The position numbers were made by a program, and so were the translations under genes. From NCBI RefSeq assembly GCF_003072645.1, contig NZ_CP028897.1:1129658-1193657 (forward strand): a DNA stretch of 64,000 nt, written 5' to 3'. The notes below the pieces were generated by a model. It was not told the DNA's origin, made no database searches, and worked only from the letters and a program-made list of their open reading frames with translations. Shown one piece after another: positions 17,690-27,290 of the stretch; within the stretch, counting starts at the first letter, position 1, and each line of letters starts with the position of its first letter. Source of the DNA: Dongshaea marina. GTDB taxonomy: Bacteria; Pseudomonadota; Gammaproteobacteria; Enterobacterales; Aeromonadaceae.

Positions 17690-17827
17690 ACTTTTATATT
17701 ATTGGCTGATGTGCCTCTGCATGGGGATCTCAGATATCAGCCAAGCTGGGAGAGTGATGCCAAACTGGTTGCAACTTGTTACAGTGGGGGGTGTCTGATG
17801 GAGAAGAAAAACCACCAAGGAGTAACC

Positions 17828-18535
17828 ATGAAAAAAATGATGTTGGCAGCCCTGCTGGCCTTAAGCTCGACTCTTCCTCTTGCCGCCCATGCCATCGATG
17901 TTCCCGAGGCACCCCATGTGATCACCAGTGGCTATGCCGAAGTCAAAGCTGCGCCGGATATGGCAACTCTGTCATTTTCAGTCACACAATCCAATAAAGA
18001 GAGTTTGGCAGCCAAACAACAGGTAGACGAGAGAGTTGGGAAATTCCTCACTGAATTAGAACAGTTGGGGATTGCTAAAACCGATATCGAAGCGGGGAAT
18101 CTCATCACCAATCCTGAATATCGCTACCCTAAGGATCAGCCCCGTGAGCTGACAGGGTACCGAGCGACCCGGCAATTGACGGTTCGGCTCAATAAGCTCG
18201 ATGATCTCAGCAAGTTGGTCGATAGTGCTCTCAAGGTAGGGATCAATCAAGTCAACCGGATCAGTTATGGTGTGAAAGAGGCAGATAAGCTAAAGCGTAA
18301 GGCTCTGCAGCTCGCGATCAAAGACTCTAAACATAAGGCGAGTCTCTTGGCTCGCTCTTATGATGCCAAATTGGGTAAGGTTTACGCGATTGAATATCAG
18401 CCTCAGGCCACCCCTGGCCCAATGCCTCGCTATGGAATGAATATGATGGCGATGGAAGCAAAGACTAACACTTACGTTAAAAACGATATTACTTTCAGTG
18501 ATTCTATTCAGGTGGTGTTTAAGCTTAAAGAATAA
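17828..18535 (+). CDS. yggE: YggE-like SIMPL-domain periplasmic protein
   Basis: 235 residues from ATG 17828, chosen because AAGGAG lies just upstream and the product then begins with a signal peptide (MKKMMLAALLALSSTLPLAA, cleavage after HA). The SIMPL/DUF541 domain follows: VITSGYAEVKAAPDMATLSF, then GYRATRQLTVRL and the late NDITFSDSIQVVFKLKE. In E. coli YggE is linked to reduced oxidative stress; its biochemical activity is unclear. Proximity to serA is conserved with enterobacteria. Confidence 0.9.
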   Translation: MKKMMLAALLALSSTLPLAAHAIDVPEAPHVITSGYAEVKAAPDMATLSFSVTQSNKESLAAKQQVDERVGKFLTELEQLGIAKTDIEAGNLITNPEYRYPKDQPRELTGYRATRQLTVRLNKLDDLSKLVDSALKVGINQVNRISYGVKEADKLKRKALQLAIKDSKHKASLLARSYDAKLGKVYAIEYQPQATPGPMPRYGMNMMAMEAKTNTYVKNDITFSDSIQVVFKLKE

Positions 18536-18602
18536 CCATGAAAAGACCTCCTCCGTGCTTCCATACTTGGTTTAAGGGCCCCGTCTATTTGCTCTGAGAG
18601 TT

Positions 18603-18854
18603 TCAAATAGGAGCAAAGGGTAAGCGGCATGGATGCAGTAAAAAGACAATCAGTTCATGGACGCACTGTTTGTCTGTACCTTTGCGAATTTGAAACTTGA
18701 GGATGAAGCAAATTTCGGGGTGTCCTTGAGAGTGAAGAGGGTATTGGACAAGCAATACCTTCTTCCCGTTGTTGCTCGGTAGCGACAATGTGCTGCAGGC
18801 ACAAATTAGTGGGCCCAGGCCAAACAATGTAAATAGCTCATAGGGCGACAGCAT
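18603..18854 (-). CDS. possible short lipoprotein or spurious ORF
   Basis: 83 codons between yggE and serA. The start MLSPYELFTLFGLGPLICAC could be a lipoprotein signal with a lipobox ending at the cysteine of LICAC, but the N-terminus lacks the usual positive charges and no good ribosome site is seen. No similarity recognised for the remainder. Kept as a low-confidence possibility because the gap 18536-18898 is otherwise empty apart from a weak 7-bp inverted repeat at 18585-18610. Confidence 0.25.
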   Translation of the reverse strand: MLSPYELFTLFGLGPLICACSTLSLPSNNGKKVLLVQYPLHSQGHPEICFILKFQIRKGTDKQCVHELIVFLLHPCRLPFAPI

Positions 18855-18898
18855 GTGGTTGTACCGCCCTCGAAGTTTGCTCCTTTGGAAAAGGAGAG

Positions 18899-20128
18899 CT
18901 AATACAAGATCCTCGCCCTGATAGTCCCTTCAATCTGTTTCAGTTGAGTAAGCAACTGTTCCCCATTTTCTGTTTCAACATCCGTGACTACATAACCGAT
19001 ATCTGCATTGGTCTGCAGGTATTGGGCGGCGATATTGATTCCGGAATCGGCAAACACATGGTTCATAGCCGTTAACACACCCGGACGATTGTGGTGGATA
19101 TGCAGCAGCCGACAGGCATCGTTGTGAGGGGGTAGGGTGACCTCAGGGAAGTTTACGGCTGAAAGGGTCGTACCGTTGTCAGAGTAGCGGGTGAGTTTTT
19201 CAGCAACTTCTGTTCCGATATTCTTCTGCGCCTCCTGGGTTGATCCCCCGATATGCGGAGTCAGGATCACATTATCAAACTCCTGTAGCGGGCAATCAAA
19301 TGGGTCGCCATTGGCCTTTGGCTCTTGTGGGTATACGTCGATAGCTGCTCCACCAATATGTTCAGCGCGCAGGGCTTCCGCCAAGGCATCGATATCCACT
19401 ACATGGCCCCGCGCCGCATTTATAAGGATTGAACCAGGTTTCATCCGGGAAAGCTCGCGGGCGCCTATCATCTGATGAGTGAGCTCAGTTTCTGGCACAT
19501 GCAGTGACACCACATCCGAGATTGCCAGAAGCTGATTGAGATAACTGATCTGGGTTGCGTTCCCCAACGATAGTTTATTCTGAATATCGTAGTAACAAAC
19601 TTTCATCCCGATGTTCTCGGCCATGACTCCGAGCTGGGTTCCTATGTGGCCATAGCCAATGATCCCCAGGGTCTTGCCTCGTGCTTCAACCGCATTACGG
19701 GCGGTTTTATCCCAAATCCCCCGGTGGGTGAGCATATTTTGCTTTGGAATGCCGCGCATTAGAAGTAAAATCTCGCCCAATACCAACTCTGCTACGCTGC
19801 GAGTGTTGGAAAATGGTGCATTAAATACAGGTATCCCCATCAGCTGTGCTGCATCGAGAGCGATTTGGTTGGTGCCAATGCAGAAGCAACCGATCCCCGC
19901 AAGCTTGGGCAGCTGGCGCAAAATCTCGGGAGTAAGTTGAGTTCGCGAGCGAATGCCGACAAAGCGCGCATCTTTGAGGGTTTTTACCAGATCTTTAGGG
20001 GGTAAACTACCGGACAAAGTGGTGATATTGTGGTAACCTTCGCGTTTGAAAATTTCGCTGGCGTTGGGATGGATTCCTTCTAGCAGCACCACCTTGAGCT
20101 GCTCCTTGTCGAGGGATAGGCGAGTCAT
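18899..20128 (-). CDS. serA: D-3-phosphoglycerate dehydrogenase
   Basis: 409 residues from ATG at 20128, which has AAGGA upstream and matches the E. coli SerA N-terminus; the open frame extends 21 codons further upstream without support. Motifs: GIGCFCIGTNQ, NAPFSNTRSVAELV, the NAD-binding LGIIGYGHIGTQLG, catalytic LTPHIGGSTQEAQ, and a C-terminal ACT domain (LLHIHHNRPGVLTAMN) for serine feedback. First step of serine synthesis. Divergent from wecA. Confidence 0.96.
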   Translation of the reverse strand: MTRLSLDKEQLKVVLLEGIHPNASEIFKREGYHNITTLSGSLPPKDLVKTLKDARFVGIRSRTQLTPEILRQLPKLAGIGCFCIGTNQIALDAAQLMGIPVFNAPFSNTRSVAELVLGEILLLMRGIPKQNMLTHRGIWDKTARNAVEARGKTLGIIGYGHIGTQLGVMAENIGMKVCYYDIQNKLSLGNATQISYLNQLLAISDVVSLHVPETELTHQMIGARELSRMKPGSILINAARGHVVDIDALAEALRAEHIGGAAIDVYPQEPKANGDPFDCPLQEFDNVILTPHIGGSTQEAQKNIGTEVAEKLTRYSDNGTTLSAVNFPEVTLPPHNDACRLLHIHHNRPGVLTAMNHVFADSGINIAAQYLQTNADIGYVVTDVETENGEQLLTQLKQIEGTIRARILY

Positions 20129-20275
20129 TATTGTCCTTATAATTGTTCCGTAGTTGCTGGTTATATCACCAAAAAGCAGGAGAAACAGCAAGTATGGGTT
20201 ACCCGATAGTAAAACTGTGTTATAAAAGGTTCGCTAAAATGCTTTACCCAGCCCTCTGGACTCGAGTTTAACTAC

Positions 20276-21370
20276 ATGGACGTTGTACGACTACTCCTCG
20301 TTTTTTTGATCTCCTTGATCTCGCTATTTGTCATGCGCAAAGTCGCACGGCGTGTCGGTCTGCTTGATAAACCCAGTGGGCGAAAAAAGCACAAGGGTTC
20401 CATTCCCTTAGTTGGTGGTATCTCTCTTTTCATCGGAGTGACCTGTTATCTGGTACTTACCTCCTTTTCTACACCTGGCTCGATTCTCTATTTTGGCTGT
20501 GCCCTGGTGCTACTTATCGTCGGGGTACTGGATGATAGGTTCGATCTGAGTGTCAAGAGTCGGATGCTGATCCAGCTGATCGTGACTGTAGTCATGATGG
20601 TTGTCGGCAATTTATGGCTTAAATCTTTTGGAAATCTTTTAGGGTTCGGAGAGCTCAATCTTCGCATCGGTGGAATCGGTTATCTGGTCACTGTGTTAGG
20701 TGTTATCGGTGCCATCAATGCATTCAATATGGTTGACGGTATCGACGGCCTGCTTGGTGGGTTAGCGAGCGTAACCTTGGCTGGACTGGGCTACTGGTTT
20801 TATATGGCTGGCCTTCATCAACTGGCAGCCTTCTGTTTTGCCTTCATCGCTGCAACTATCCCCTATATTTTGCTCAACCTTGGGATCCCCTGGGGCCGTA
20901 AGTTCAAAGTCTTTATGGGCGATGCTGGGAGCATGGTGATCGGTTTTAGCGTGATCTGGCTGCTGATGCAGGCAACGCAGGGAACTCATACAACAATGCG
21001 TCCAGTCACCGCTCTATGGCTGGTCGCTATTCCCCTGATGGATATGGTGGCTATCATGGCGCGGCGGATTAAAAAGGGTCAATCTCCCTTCAAACCAGAT
21101 CGTAACCATCTACATCATATTCTGTTGCGTGCTGGCTTCACTTCAGGGCAAACCCTGTTAGTGATCTGTGTGATGTCTGCCCTTCTGGCTTGTATCGGCC
21201 TGACAGGTGAGATGCAAGATATTCCAGCCCCTGTGATGTTGTTGAGCTTTTTAGTCCTGTTTGTGCTGTATAACCTAGCGATCCGACACATCTGGCGAGT
21301 GACTAAGCTTATTCGTCGTTTTAATCGCCCCTCCGTAAAGGCTGGCAATAAGCCCGGGAGTTTGCTGTAA
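20276..21370 (+). CDS. wecA: UDP-GlcNAc:undecaprenyl-phosphate GlcNAc-1-phosphate transferase (WecA-type)
   Basis: 364 residues with about eleven membrane segments. Conserved cytoplasmic motifs include RKKHKGSIPLVGGIS, the aspartate-rich GVLDDRFDL, NAFNMVDGIDGL, the KVFMGDAGSM segment and the HHILLRAG region of the polyprenyl-phosphate N-acetylhexosamine-1-phosphate transferase family. It starts lipid-linked repeat units for O-antigen or capsule by loading a sugar phosphate on undecaprenyl phosphate. It sits just before the JUMPstart element and the large polysaccharide operon. Sugar specificity (GlcNAc) is inferred from overall similarity to WecA. Confidence 0.9.
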   Translation: MDVVRLLLVFLISLISLFVMRKVARRVGLLDKPSGRKKHKGSIPLVGGISLFIGVTCYLVLTSFSTPGSILYFGCALVLLIVGVLDDRFDLSVKSRMLIQLIVTVVMMVVGNLWLKSFGNLLGFGELNLRIGGIGYLVTVLGVIGAINAFNMVDGIDGLLGGLASVTLAGLGYWFYMAGLHQLAAFCFAFIAATIPYILLNLGIPWGRKFKVFMGDAGSMVIGFSVIWLLMQATQGTHTTMRPVTALWLVAIPLMDMVAIMARRIKKGQSPFKPDRNHLHHILLRAGFTSGQTLLVICVMSALLACIGLTGEMQDIPAPVMLLSFLVLFVLYNLAIRHIWRVTKLIRRFNRPSVKAGNKPGSLL

Positions 21371-21424
21371 TCCCAAGGTTTGTTTTTCCTGAGATATTTA
21401 CAAGGTAATCATTTGGTACTTGCG

Positions 21425-21463
21425 ACAGCATTGGGGAGCTGAAACCTCGGGGCGGTAGCGTGC
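21425..21463 (+). promoter_or_regulatory. JUMPstart sequence with ops element
   Basis: The 39-base element ends in a perfect ops core GGCGGTAGCGTG at 21451-21462, preceded by a diverged upstream part (AGCATTGGGGAGCTGAAACC). In enterobacteria the ops hairpin pauses RNA polymerase and recruits the antiterminator RfaH. It is placed 106 bases before the first gene of the polysaccharide operon, as expected for an RfaH-controlled leader. Confidence 0.88.
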
Positions 21464-21568
21464 CTGAATAAGTGGTATAGCTTTCCAGTCTTTGGAAGAG
21501 CATTGTATTTACTCCCTGCTGGAGCAGCTTAGTCTTACCATCAAGTCTAAGAGAATAAGGATATCTGA

Positions 21569-22884
21569 GTGCGTTGTTGGCAAGCCTCTTTCATTGCGTT
21601 CGCTTTTTTGAATATACATGTTGCTAAGGCCTCTCCCTGGGTTGAGCCGGATGATCCAATGCTGCGGGTTAACCTGCAGCAGCTGGCTGATGCGGGTTAC
21701 ATCAAGGCTCCGCTCACCACCTTTCCGCTGCAGTGGGCCTTGCTTAATGATGATCTGCAAAAAATAGATCCGCTCAAGCTTCCAGACTATTTGAATCTTG
21801 CGTATCGGTATGTAAAGCATTACTACAATGATGCACGTCTTGGTAGGGGCACCTCACGACTTAAGATGCTGAGTACCACCCAGGCTCCTTATCGATTGGG
21901 TTATGGCTCTTTTGCCCGGGATGAGTGGGGTGTGTATTCAAGCTATGAACATACAGATGCCAAGTTCTCATTTCGGGTGAATGCAAACTATGCCAAGCAG
22001 ACCGATGGCGACAAAAAATTTAATTATCAGGGAAGCTATGCCGCGATTGCCAATGGCTCGCTGACTGTTGCTGTGGGAGAGTTGGAGCGTTGGTGGGGGC
22101 CTGGCTGGCAATCAAGCCTCAGTTGGTCACAAAATTCTAACGCTGTGCCTGCAATATCTACCTCTTGGTTTGGTTTACAAAATCCTATACTGGGTGATTG
22201 GTCCTTCATCAGCTTAGTAGGGCAGCTCGACTCGACCAGCCCCAATAATTACCTGTGGGCCAGCAGGATTAGCTCGAAACCATGGCAGTGGTTGGAGCTA
22301 GGGGGGTCGTTTCAGAGCTACTGGGGGGCGTCCGGGCAAGCCCGTTATGACGAGTTTCCCAAAGTCATAACAGACCAGGAAGACACGGCAAGGCGGCAGA
22401 CTAGTTTGGATATGCGGATTCAGCTTCCCAGTATGGGAGAGGTGAGCCAGGGGATTTATGGCCAGATAGTTAGCGGCCAGCAACAGACCAAACTTTCAAG
22501 TTACCTCTATGGTTATGAGACCAGCTGGTTCTTAGCAGGGCAACAGGCCCACCTGGTATTCGAGCGGCAAAAGCTTCACGATGATTACTGGCTGCTTAAT
22601 GATGATGACCCCAACCTGATGGTCAATGAGGATCGGACCATCAATGATCAGCGGCTGGCAACCCTGTGGTCAGCCGGGGGTATCTTCTTTTTAGTAACGA
22701 GCATCAATTGCAACTGTTTGTTCATCGGATTAACCCTGAAACAGAATCTATCTTTTATCAAACCTCTTTGGAATATCAGTTGCCGCTATGGAAGGGGCAA
22801 CTTCATTTGGGCACCGATTATCGTACTCAGCATGCTGATGATGATCGCCTGGGTATGTGGATTGGCTGGGACTTTCGCTTTTAG
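21569..22884 (+). pseudogene. capsule assembly Wzi-family outer-membrane protein, frameshifted
   Basis: GTG start at 21569 with AAGG upstream, then a signal-like N-terminus (SFIAFAFLNIHVAKA). The body has Wzi-type features: WVEPDDPMLRVNLQQLADAGYI, GELERWWGPGWQSSL, WFGLQNPILGDWSF. At GGGGG (22676-22680) the frame breaks; one extra G restores SAGG-YLLFSNEHQLQLFVHRINP and the ending LGMWIGWDFRF, which is the expected family C-terminus, stopping at 22884. About 440 residues when repaired. Wzi anchors or assembles surface polysaccharide as an 18-strand beta-barrel. The lesion may be sequencing error, mutation or slippage. Confidence 0.85.
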
Positions 22885-22890
22885 GAGTAG

Positions 22891-25707
22891 ATGGGAAGCA
22901 TGAAAAGGATAACAATAAGACAGATCATCCGCTATGCGAAGATCTCCATGTTGGGGCTGTGTAGCTTGACGGCAATCTCTAACACGACTTGGGCCTTTAC
23001 CCCCAGTGCTCAGCAGATTTCCGAGTTTCAAAAACTGCCGGAATCACAGCAAAAGGCCTTAGCCCAGCAATATGGTGTTGATCTCAGCCAGTTTCAGGCA
23101 ACAGGGTCTTCTGATGGACAACAGCAAAAGCAACCTGTTGTCCCAACCATAGGGCAAAGGCAGGTTGATTACCAAAAAAATAGTCAGCGTAGCGATACAC
23201 AGAAAGCCTCTCCCTATCAGGATAAAAAGCTAAAACCCTTTGGTTATGATGTGTTTGCAGGCCAGCCAACCAGCAGCACACCTCTAAATGATATTCCGGT
23301 TCCTGATGATTATATGATTGGCCCGGGCGATGAGCTTAAGATCCAGCTCTATGGCAAGGAAAATCAGCAGTTTTCATTAGATGTGAGCCGTTCAGGAGAA
23401 GTCGACTTTCCGAATCTCGGGCCGATTTCTGTTGCAGGGCAAACCTTTAGTGAGCTGAAAAAGTCCCTGAAGGAGCGAGTTGCTAAGCAGATGATTGGGG
23501 TGGATATTGCAGTGAGCCTGGGTTCACTTCGTACCATCCCGGTATTTGTTTTGGGCGATGCTTATCAGCCCGGAGCCTATAACGTCAATGCCTTGACCAC
23601 AGTATCACAAGCCCTGATTGCCGCAGGGGGGATCGACACAGTTGGCTCACTGCGTAATATTGAGATCAAACGTCACGGCAAACTGGTTGAGCATCTTGAT
23701 CTCTACCAGATGCTGCTTAAGGGTAACTCTAAGGGTGATATTCGCCTTCGGGCCGGTGATGTGGTGTTTATCCCCGCCAAGGGGCCGACGGTGGCAATCA
23801 GCGGCCAGGTACAGCGCCCTGCCATCTATGAACTCAAGGGTAAAGAGACCTTTGCCCAGGCGATTGCCAATGCCGGTGGTATCAAAGCCAAGGGTGCTAA
23901 AAATGATATTGCGCTTAAGCGACAGACTAACTCGGGTATTAAGGTCTATACCCTGAACCTGACTAATAAGAGCGACCGCAGTTTCCGAATCGAAAACGGT
24001 GACCAGCTTAAGGTTAAAAAGCAGAGCTCTCAGCTCACCAGTTACATCAAGCTCAAGGGAGCAGTCGTTCGTCCTGGTGTCTACCAGTATCACAAGGGGA
24101 TACGAGTTTCCGATCTGTTAACGTCAATTAACTCTTCGCTTACTCAAGGGACAGATCTGGATTACGCACTGCTGGTGCGTAAGATCAACCTGCAGGGCGA
24201 TATCGAGACTTACCAGTTTAACCTTAAGGATGCCATCTTAAACAAGGGTAGTAAGGATGATCTGAAGCTTAGCAATAAAGATGAGATCCTGGTGTTCAGT
24301 GAGGCTCGGGCCAGCAGCAATCAAAGCGATGATAACTCTGATCTGAGCAATAGTGATAATAATCAAGCAACAGGTAATCAGAAGCATAGTGCATACAGTG
24401 GTCAGCAGGGTCAGCAGGGTCAGCAGGGTCAGCAGGGTCAGCAGGGTCAGCAGGGTCAGCAGGGTCAGCAGGGTCAGTATCAGCAGGGCCAATACCAGGC
24501 GCAAGCTAATTCCCAAGCCCAATCATCCGGGCAGGATAGACTCCAGCAGCTGCAGGATAACGGGATCAAAAAGCTTAGCCTGACCTCGTTGGAGCAAAAG
24601 ACGACCAGTGAACAGATCTCCGATTATTCCCGTAATGCTCTATTGGATCCGATTATTGAAGAGCTGCGCCTGCAGGCGAATATCAATCAACCGGTGCAGA
24701 TCATTGAGATCAGCGGTGCGGTGAGGTACCCCGGGGTATATCCACTTAGTGTTGGTGAGCGGCTAAGTGATCTAGTGAGAGCTGCCGGAGGCCTCGAGGA
24801 GTCAGCCGATCTTAATACTGCCGAGATGAGCCGGGTGACCATAGTGAATGGTCGCCAGCAGATCACCCATAAGCGCTTTGATCTTGGGACTAGCCTTAAC
24901 TCTAAGGTTGGGGGTGATTTCGAGCTTCAGTCTAAGGACAGAGTGAATATCTTTACCAAGCCTGAGTGGCGAGAAGAGAGCAGTGTAACTTTGAAAGGGG
25001 AGGTGAAGTTCCCTGGTACATACACCATCCAGCAGGGGGAGACTCTGGATGATGTGATAAAGCGTGCTGGCGGTCTCACTCGTTTTGCATATCCACAGGG
25101 CGCAGTGCTAAGCCGTGAAAGCCTTAAAGAGCAGGAAGCATCTCAGATCGAGATGATGAAAAAGCAGATGGAGCAAGAGATTGCTCAGCTAACTCTGCGT
25201 CGTCAAACCAGTGTAGCCCAATATCCATCCTCACCAAGTGAAGCGATGAAGGTGGTTGACGAGCTGCAAAATGCCAAACCGGTTGGACGTTTGGTCATCA
25301 ACCTGCCAGCCATCCTCAAAGGAAACGAGCAGGATGATGTGATGCTCCAAGGTGGAGATCTCCTGTATGTGCCGGTGAAGCAGAAGGTAATCAGTGTTGT
25401 AGGCCAAGTACAATTCCCTGCAAGCTTTGTGTTTGACCCTCGTGAGAGCGTGAGTGATTATCTCAATAAGGCAGGTGGTACCAAGGCTCAAGCTGATGAC
25501 GATCGCATCTATGTGATCCGAGCTAACGGATCTGTGATGCTGCCAAACAACTCTTATTGGTTCAGCCGTAAGAATGATGAATTGCAACCAGGTGATACCA
25601 TTGTTGTACCAATCAATAGCAACTACCTGGATAAGCTGAGTATTGCCAGCACAGCAACCCAGATGCTGTATCAGATTGGTGTAGCATATAAGGCAATCAG
25701 CGACTAA
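22891..25707 (+). CDS. SLBB-domain polysaccharide export protein (OPX, OtnA-like)
   Basis: 938 residues; start at 22891 or 22900. A signal peptide covers about the first 35 residues (ending TTWA). A Poly_export domain begins near residue 140 (YMIGPGDELKIQLYGKEN), followed by repeated SLBB domains with the GAVRxPGVY / GEVKFPGTY / GQVQFPAS signature. A Gln/Gly-rich low-complexity segment at residues 505-528 (eight QQG units) splits the SLBB array. Such large multi-SLBB proteins occur in vibrio O-antigen/capsule loci (OtnA of V. cholerae O139). It probably forms the outer-membrane or periplasmic export channel working with the Wzz protein downstream. Confidence 0.88.
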   Translation: MGSMKRITIRQIIRYAKISMLGLCSLTAISNTTWAFTPSAQQISEFQKLPESQQKALAQQYGVDLSQFQATGSSDGQQQKQPVVPTIGQRQVDYQKNSQRSDTQKASPYQDKKLKPFGYDVFAGQPTSSTPLNDIPVPDDYMIGPGDELKIQLYGKENQQFSLDVSRSGEVDFPNLGPISVAGQTFSELKKSLKERVAKQMIGVDIAVSLGSLRTIPVFVLGDAYQPGAYNVNALTTVSQALIAAGGIDTVGSLRNIEIKRHGKLVEHLDLYQMLLKGNSKGDIRLRAGDVVFIPAKGPTVAISGQVQRPAIYELKGKETFAQAIANAGGIKAKGAKNDIALKRQTNSGIKVYTLNLTNKSDRSFRIENGDQLKVKKQSSQLTSYIKLKGAVVRPGVYQYHKGIRVSDLLTSINSSLTQGTDLDYALLVRKINLQGDIETYQFNLKDAILNKGSKDDLKLSNKDEILVFSEARASSNQSDDNSDLSNSDNNQATGNQKHSAYSGQQGQQGQQGQQGQQGQQGQQGQQGQYQQGQYQAQANSQAQSSGQDRLQQLQDNGIKKLSLTSLEQKTTSEQISDYSRNALLDPIIEELRLQANINQPVQIIEISGAVRYPGVYPLSVGERLSDLVRAAGGLEESADLNTAEMSRVTIVNGRQQITHKRFDLGTSLNSKVGGDFELQSKDRVNIFTKPEWREESSVTLKGEVKFPGTYTIQQGETLDDVIKRAGGLTRFAYPQGAVLSRESLKEQEASQIEMMKKQMEQEIAQLTLRRQTSVAQYPSSPSEAMKVVDELQNAKPVGRLVINLPAILKGNEQDDVMLQGGDLLYVPVKQKVISVVGQVQFPASFVFDPRESVSDYLNKAGGTKAQADDDRIYVIRANGSVMLPNNSYWFSRKNDELQPGDTIVVPINSNYLDKLSIASTATQMLYQIGVAYKAISD
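24403..24474 (+). repeat. eight perfect 9-bp tandem repeats inside the SLBB gene
   Basis: The unit CAGCAGGGT is repeated eight times without a mismatch, coding (QQG)8, and degenerates into QYQQGQYQ afterwards. The unit length is a multiple of three, so copy-number change would alter protein length without breaking the frame. Confidence 0.97.
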
Positions 25708-25758
25708 CTGAGTAAGCATGGACTGCGTTATTAAGTAGGTCATGCTTATGATGATTTC

Positions 25759-25799
25759 AGTGACTCATTGTTTTTAGGCAATGGGTCACTTTTTTATTT
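25759..25799 (+). terminator. strong intrinsic terminator inside the polysaccharide operon
   Basis: A 12-bp stem with one G-U pair (25759-25770 with 25779-25790) and an 8-base loop is followed by TTTTTTATTT. It lies between the SLBB gene and the Wzz gene, in the same direction as the operon. Confidence 0.85.
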
Positions 25800-25883
25800 G
25801 TAGAAACTTAAAATATGTCTGAGCAGAGGTAATCAGGCATCATTCACATGACAATCTCGGCCTGACCCGTAAGTAGGATGTTT

Positions 25884-26864
25884 ATGAATGAATCAGTGAA
25901 GGAAAACCAGATCATCTATGTTCCGGTTCAACAAGCTATTGGACCTATTGAGCAACAAAAGGATGTTGAAATCGATCTTAGAGAGTTATTTGGTGTTCTT
26001 TGGAAGAGCAAGTTGGTCATCATAGCCTGTGCGTTTATCTTTGCTATAGCTGGTGTGATCTACAGTCTGATGCTTCCAAATCTTTACCAGTCATCAGCAT
26101 TGCTGGCACCAGTGCAGCAGCAAAATCAGATGAGCTCATTAGCTTCTAAATACGGAGGTTTAGCATCTTTAGCTGGTATCGATCTGGGAGGTGGTAGTGG
26201 TGGCGACCAAACTCAACTAGCGCTTGCAACCTTACAATCACGAGAGTTTATTACTCACTTTATCCATCAGCACCATTTACTGCCAGAGCTGATGGCAGCA
26301 AAAAAATGGGACAAGTCAGATAACAAAATCATCTTTAACTCTGCTATCTATAATGCAAAATCTAATAACTGGGTAGGAAGATCCATTGGTAATGAAACAG
26401 TTAGTAAACCGACAGATCAAGATGCATACAAGACATTAAGTAATATGCTCAGTGTAAATAAAGATAAAGAAACTGGATTTGTTACTATATCTATCAATAG
26501 CATATCGCCTTACATAGCCAAGCAGTGGGTCAGTTGGCTGATAATAGATTTGAATCAGTGGATGAAAATGAAAGATATTGATTCATCTAAGCGTAATATT
26601 CAATACCTTGAGCAGCAATTAAACAAAACTTCAATCTCGGATATGCAAACAGTCTTCTATCAATTAATTGAGTCGCAAACAAAGAAATTGATGCTGGCTG
26701 AAGCTCAAAATGAGTATGTATTTAAAACTATTGATAAAGCAGTTGTTCCAGATGTAAAAATAGGCCCCAGACGATTAATGATAATTTTATTATCTTTTTT
26801 TTCTGGTCTGATTATTAGTTCTTTAATTATAATTACAAAATATTTTGTTTGTAATTATAATTAA
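25884..26864 (+). CDS. Wzz-family polysaccharide chain-length regulator
   Basis: 326 residues from ATG 25884 (25878 also in frame; a TAGGA site lies close to both). The layout is typical: N-terminal cytoplasmic part, a first membrane segment at about 43-65 (LVIIACAFIFAIAGVIYSLML) followed by PNLYQSSALLAP, a large periplasmic helical region and a second membrane segment near 300-320 after VKIGPRRLMI. It controls modal chain length of a Wzy-dependent polymer. No cytoplasmic tyrosine-kinase domain is present. The DNA becomes strongly AT-rich near its 3' end. Confidence 0.9.
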   Translation: MNESVKENQIIYVPVQQAIGPIEQQKDVEIDLRELFGVLWKSKLVIIACAFIFAIAGVIYSLMLPNLYQSSALLAPVQQQNQMSSLASKYGGLASLAGIDLGGGSGGDQTQLALATLQSREFITHFIHQHHLLPELMAAKKWDKSDNKIIFNSAIYNAKSNNWVGRSIGNETVSKPTDQDAYKTLSNMLSVNKDKETGFVTISINSISPYIAKQWVSWLIIDLNQWMKMKDIDSSKRNIQYLEQQLNKTSISDMQTVFYQLIESQTKKLMLAEAQNEYVFKTIDKAVVPDVKIGPRRLMIILLSFFSGLIISSLIIITKYFVCNYN

Positions 26865-26978
26865 CTACGAAACTATAGTAATTCAGTTATAGCAGTAGTA
26901 ATATGTCTTTCTTATGAGGATATAAATAATACCGCATATAGTAATGTATTAAATGCTAAGGAAATAAATAGAGGAGTA

Positions 26979-27290
26979 ATGATAATGAAATTAGTTATCG
27001 AAATGGTAGTTGATACTGTTAGTGATTTTATTAACGAAAATGATGTTGACACAAGTTATATCGATACAGTAAATGAGGATACAGCATTATTCGGTGGAAA
27101 AGGATTTCTAGATAGTATTGGGGTTGTTATGCTATTGACAGAACTTGAGGAAAGAATCTCCGAAGATTTTGAAGTGGACTTAACTCTAGCGGATGAGAAA
27201 GCTATGAGTCAAAGAACATCACCTTTTCGAAGTGTTGGAACTCTTTCAAAATATATTGAGGAATTATTAAGGACTGAAATTAATGAATAG
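26979..27290 (+). CDS. acyl carrier protein
   Basis: 103 residues, acidic. The GKGFLDSIGVVML segment places the phosphopantetheine-accepting serine at residue 46 in a D-S-I motif, and the flanking helices fit the PP-binding fold (TELEERISEDFEVDL, then SKYIEELL). It overlaps the SDR gene by 8 bases, implying coupled translation. As a dedicated ACP within a polysaccharide locus it probably carries an acyl group made or reduced by the SDR, loaded by the AMP ligase and transferred by the hexapeptide acyltransferase. Acyl identity is unknown. Confidence 0.85.
   Translation: MIMKLVIEMVVDTVSDFINENDVDTSYIDTVNEDTALFGGKGFLDSIGVVMLLTELEERISEDFEVDLTLADEKAMSQRTSPFRSVGTLSKYIEELLRTEINE

Noticed and set aside
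24403-24474. Possible CRISPR-like array
   Set aside because: The 9-bp units are contiguous without spacers and encode an in-frame QQG tract.
24238-24522. Leucine/threonine repeat frame on the minus strand
   Set aside because: Antisense reading of the (QQG)8 tandem repeat, not a gene.
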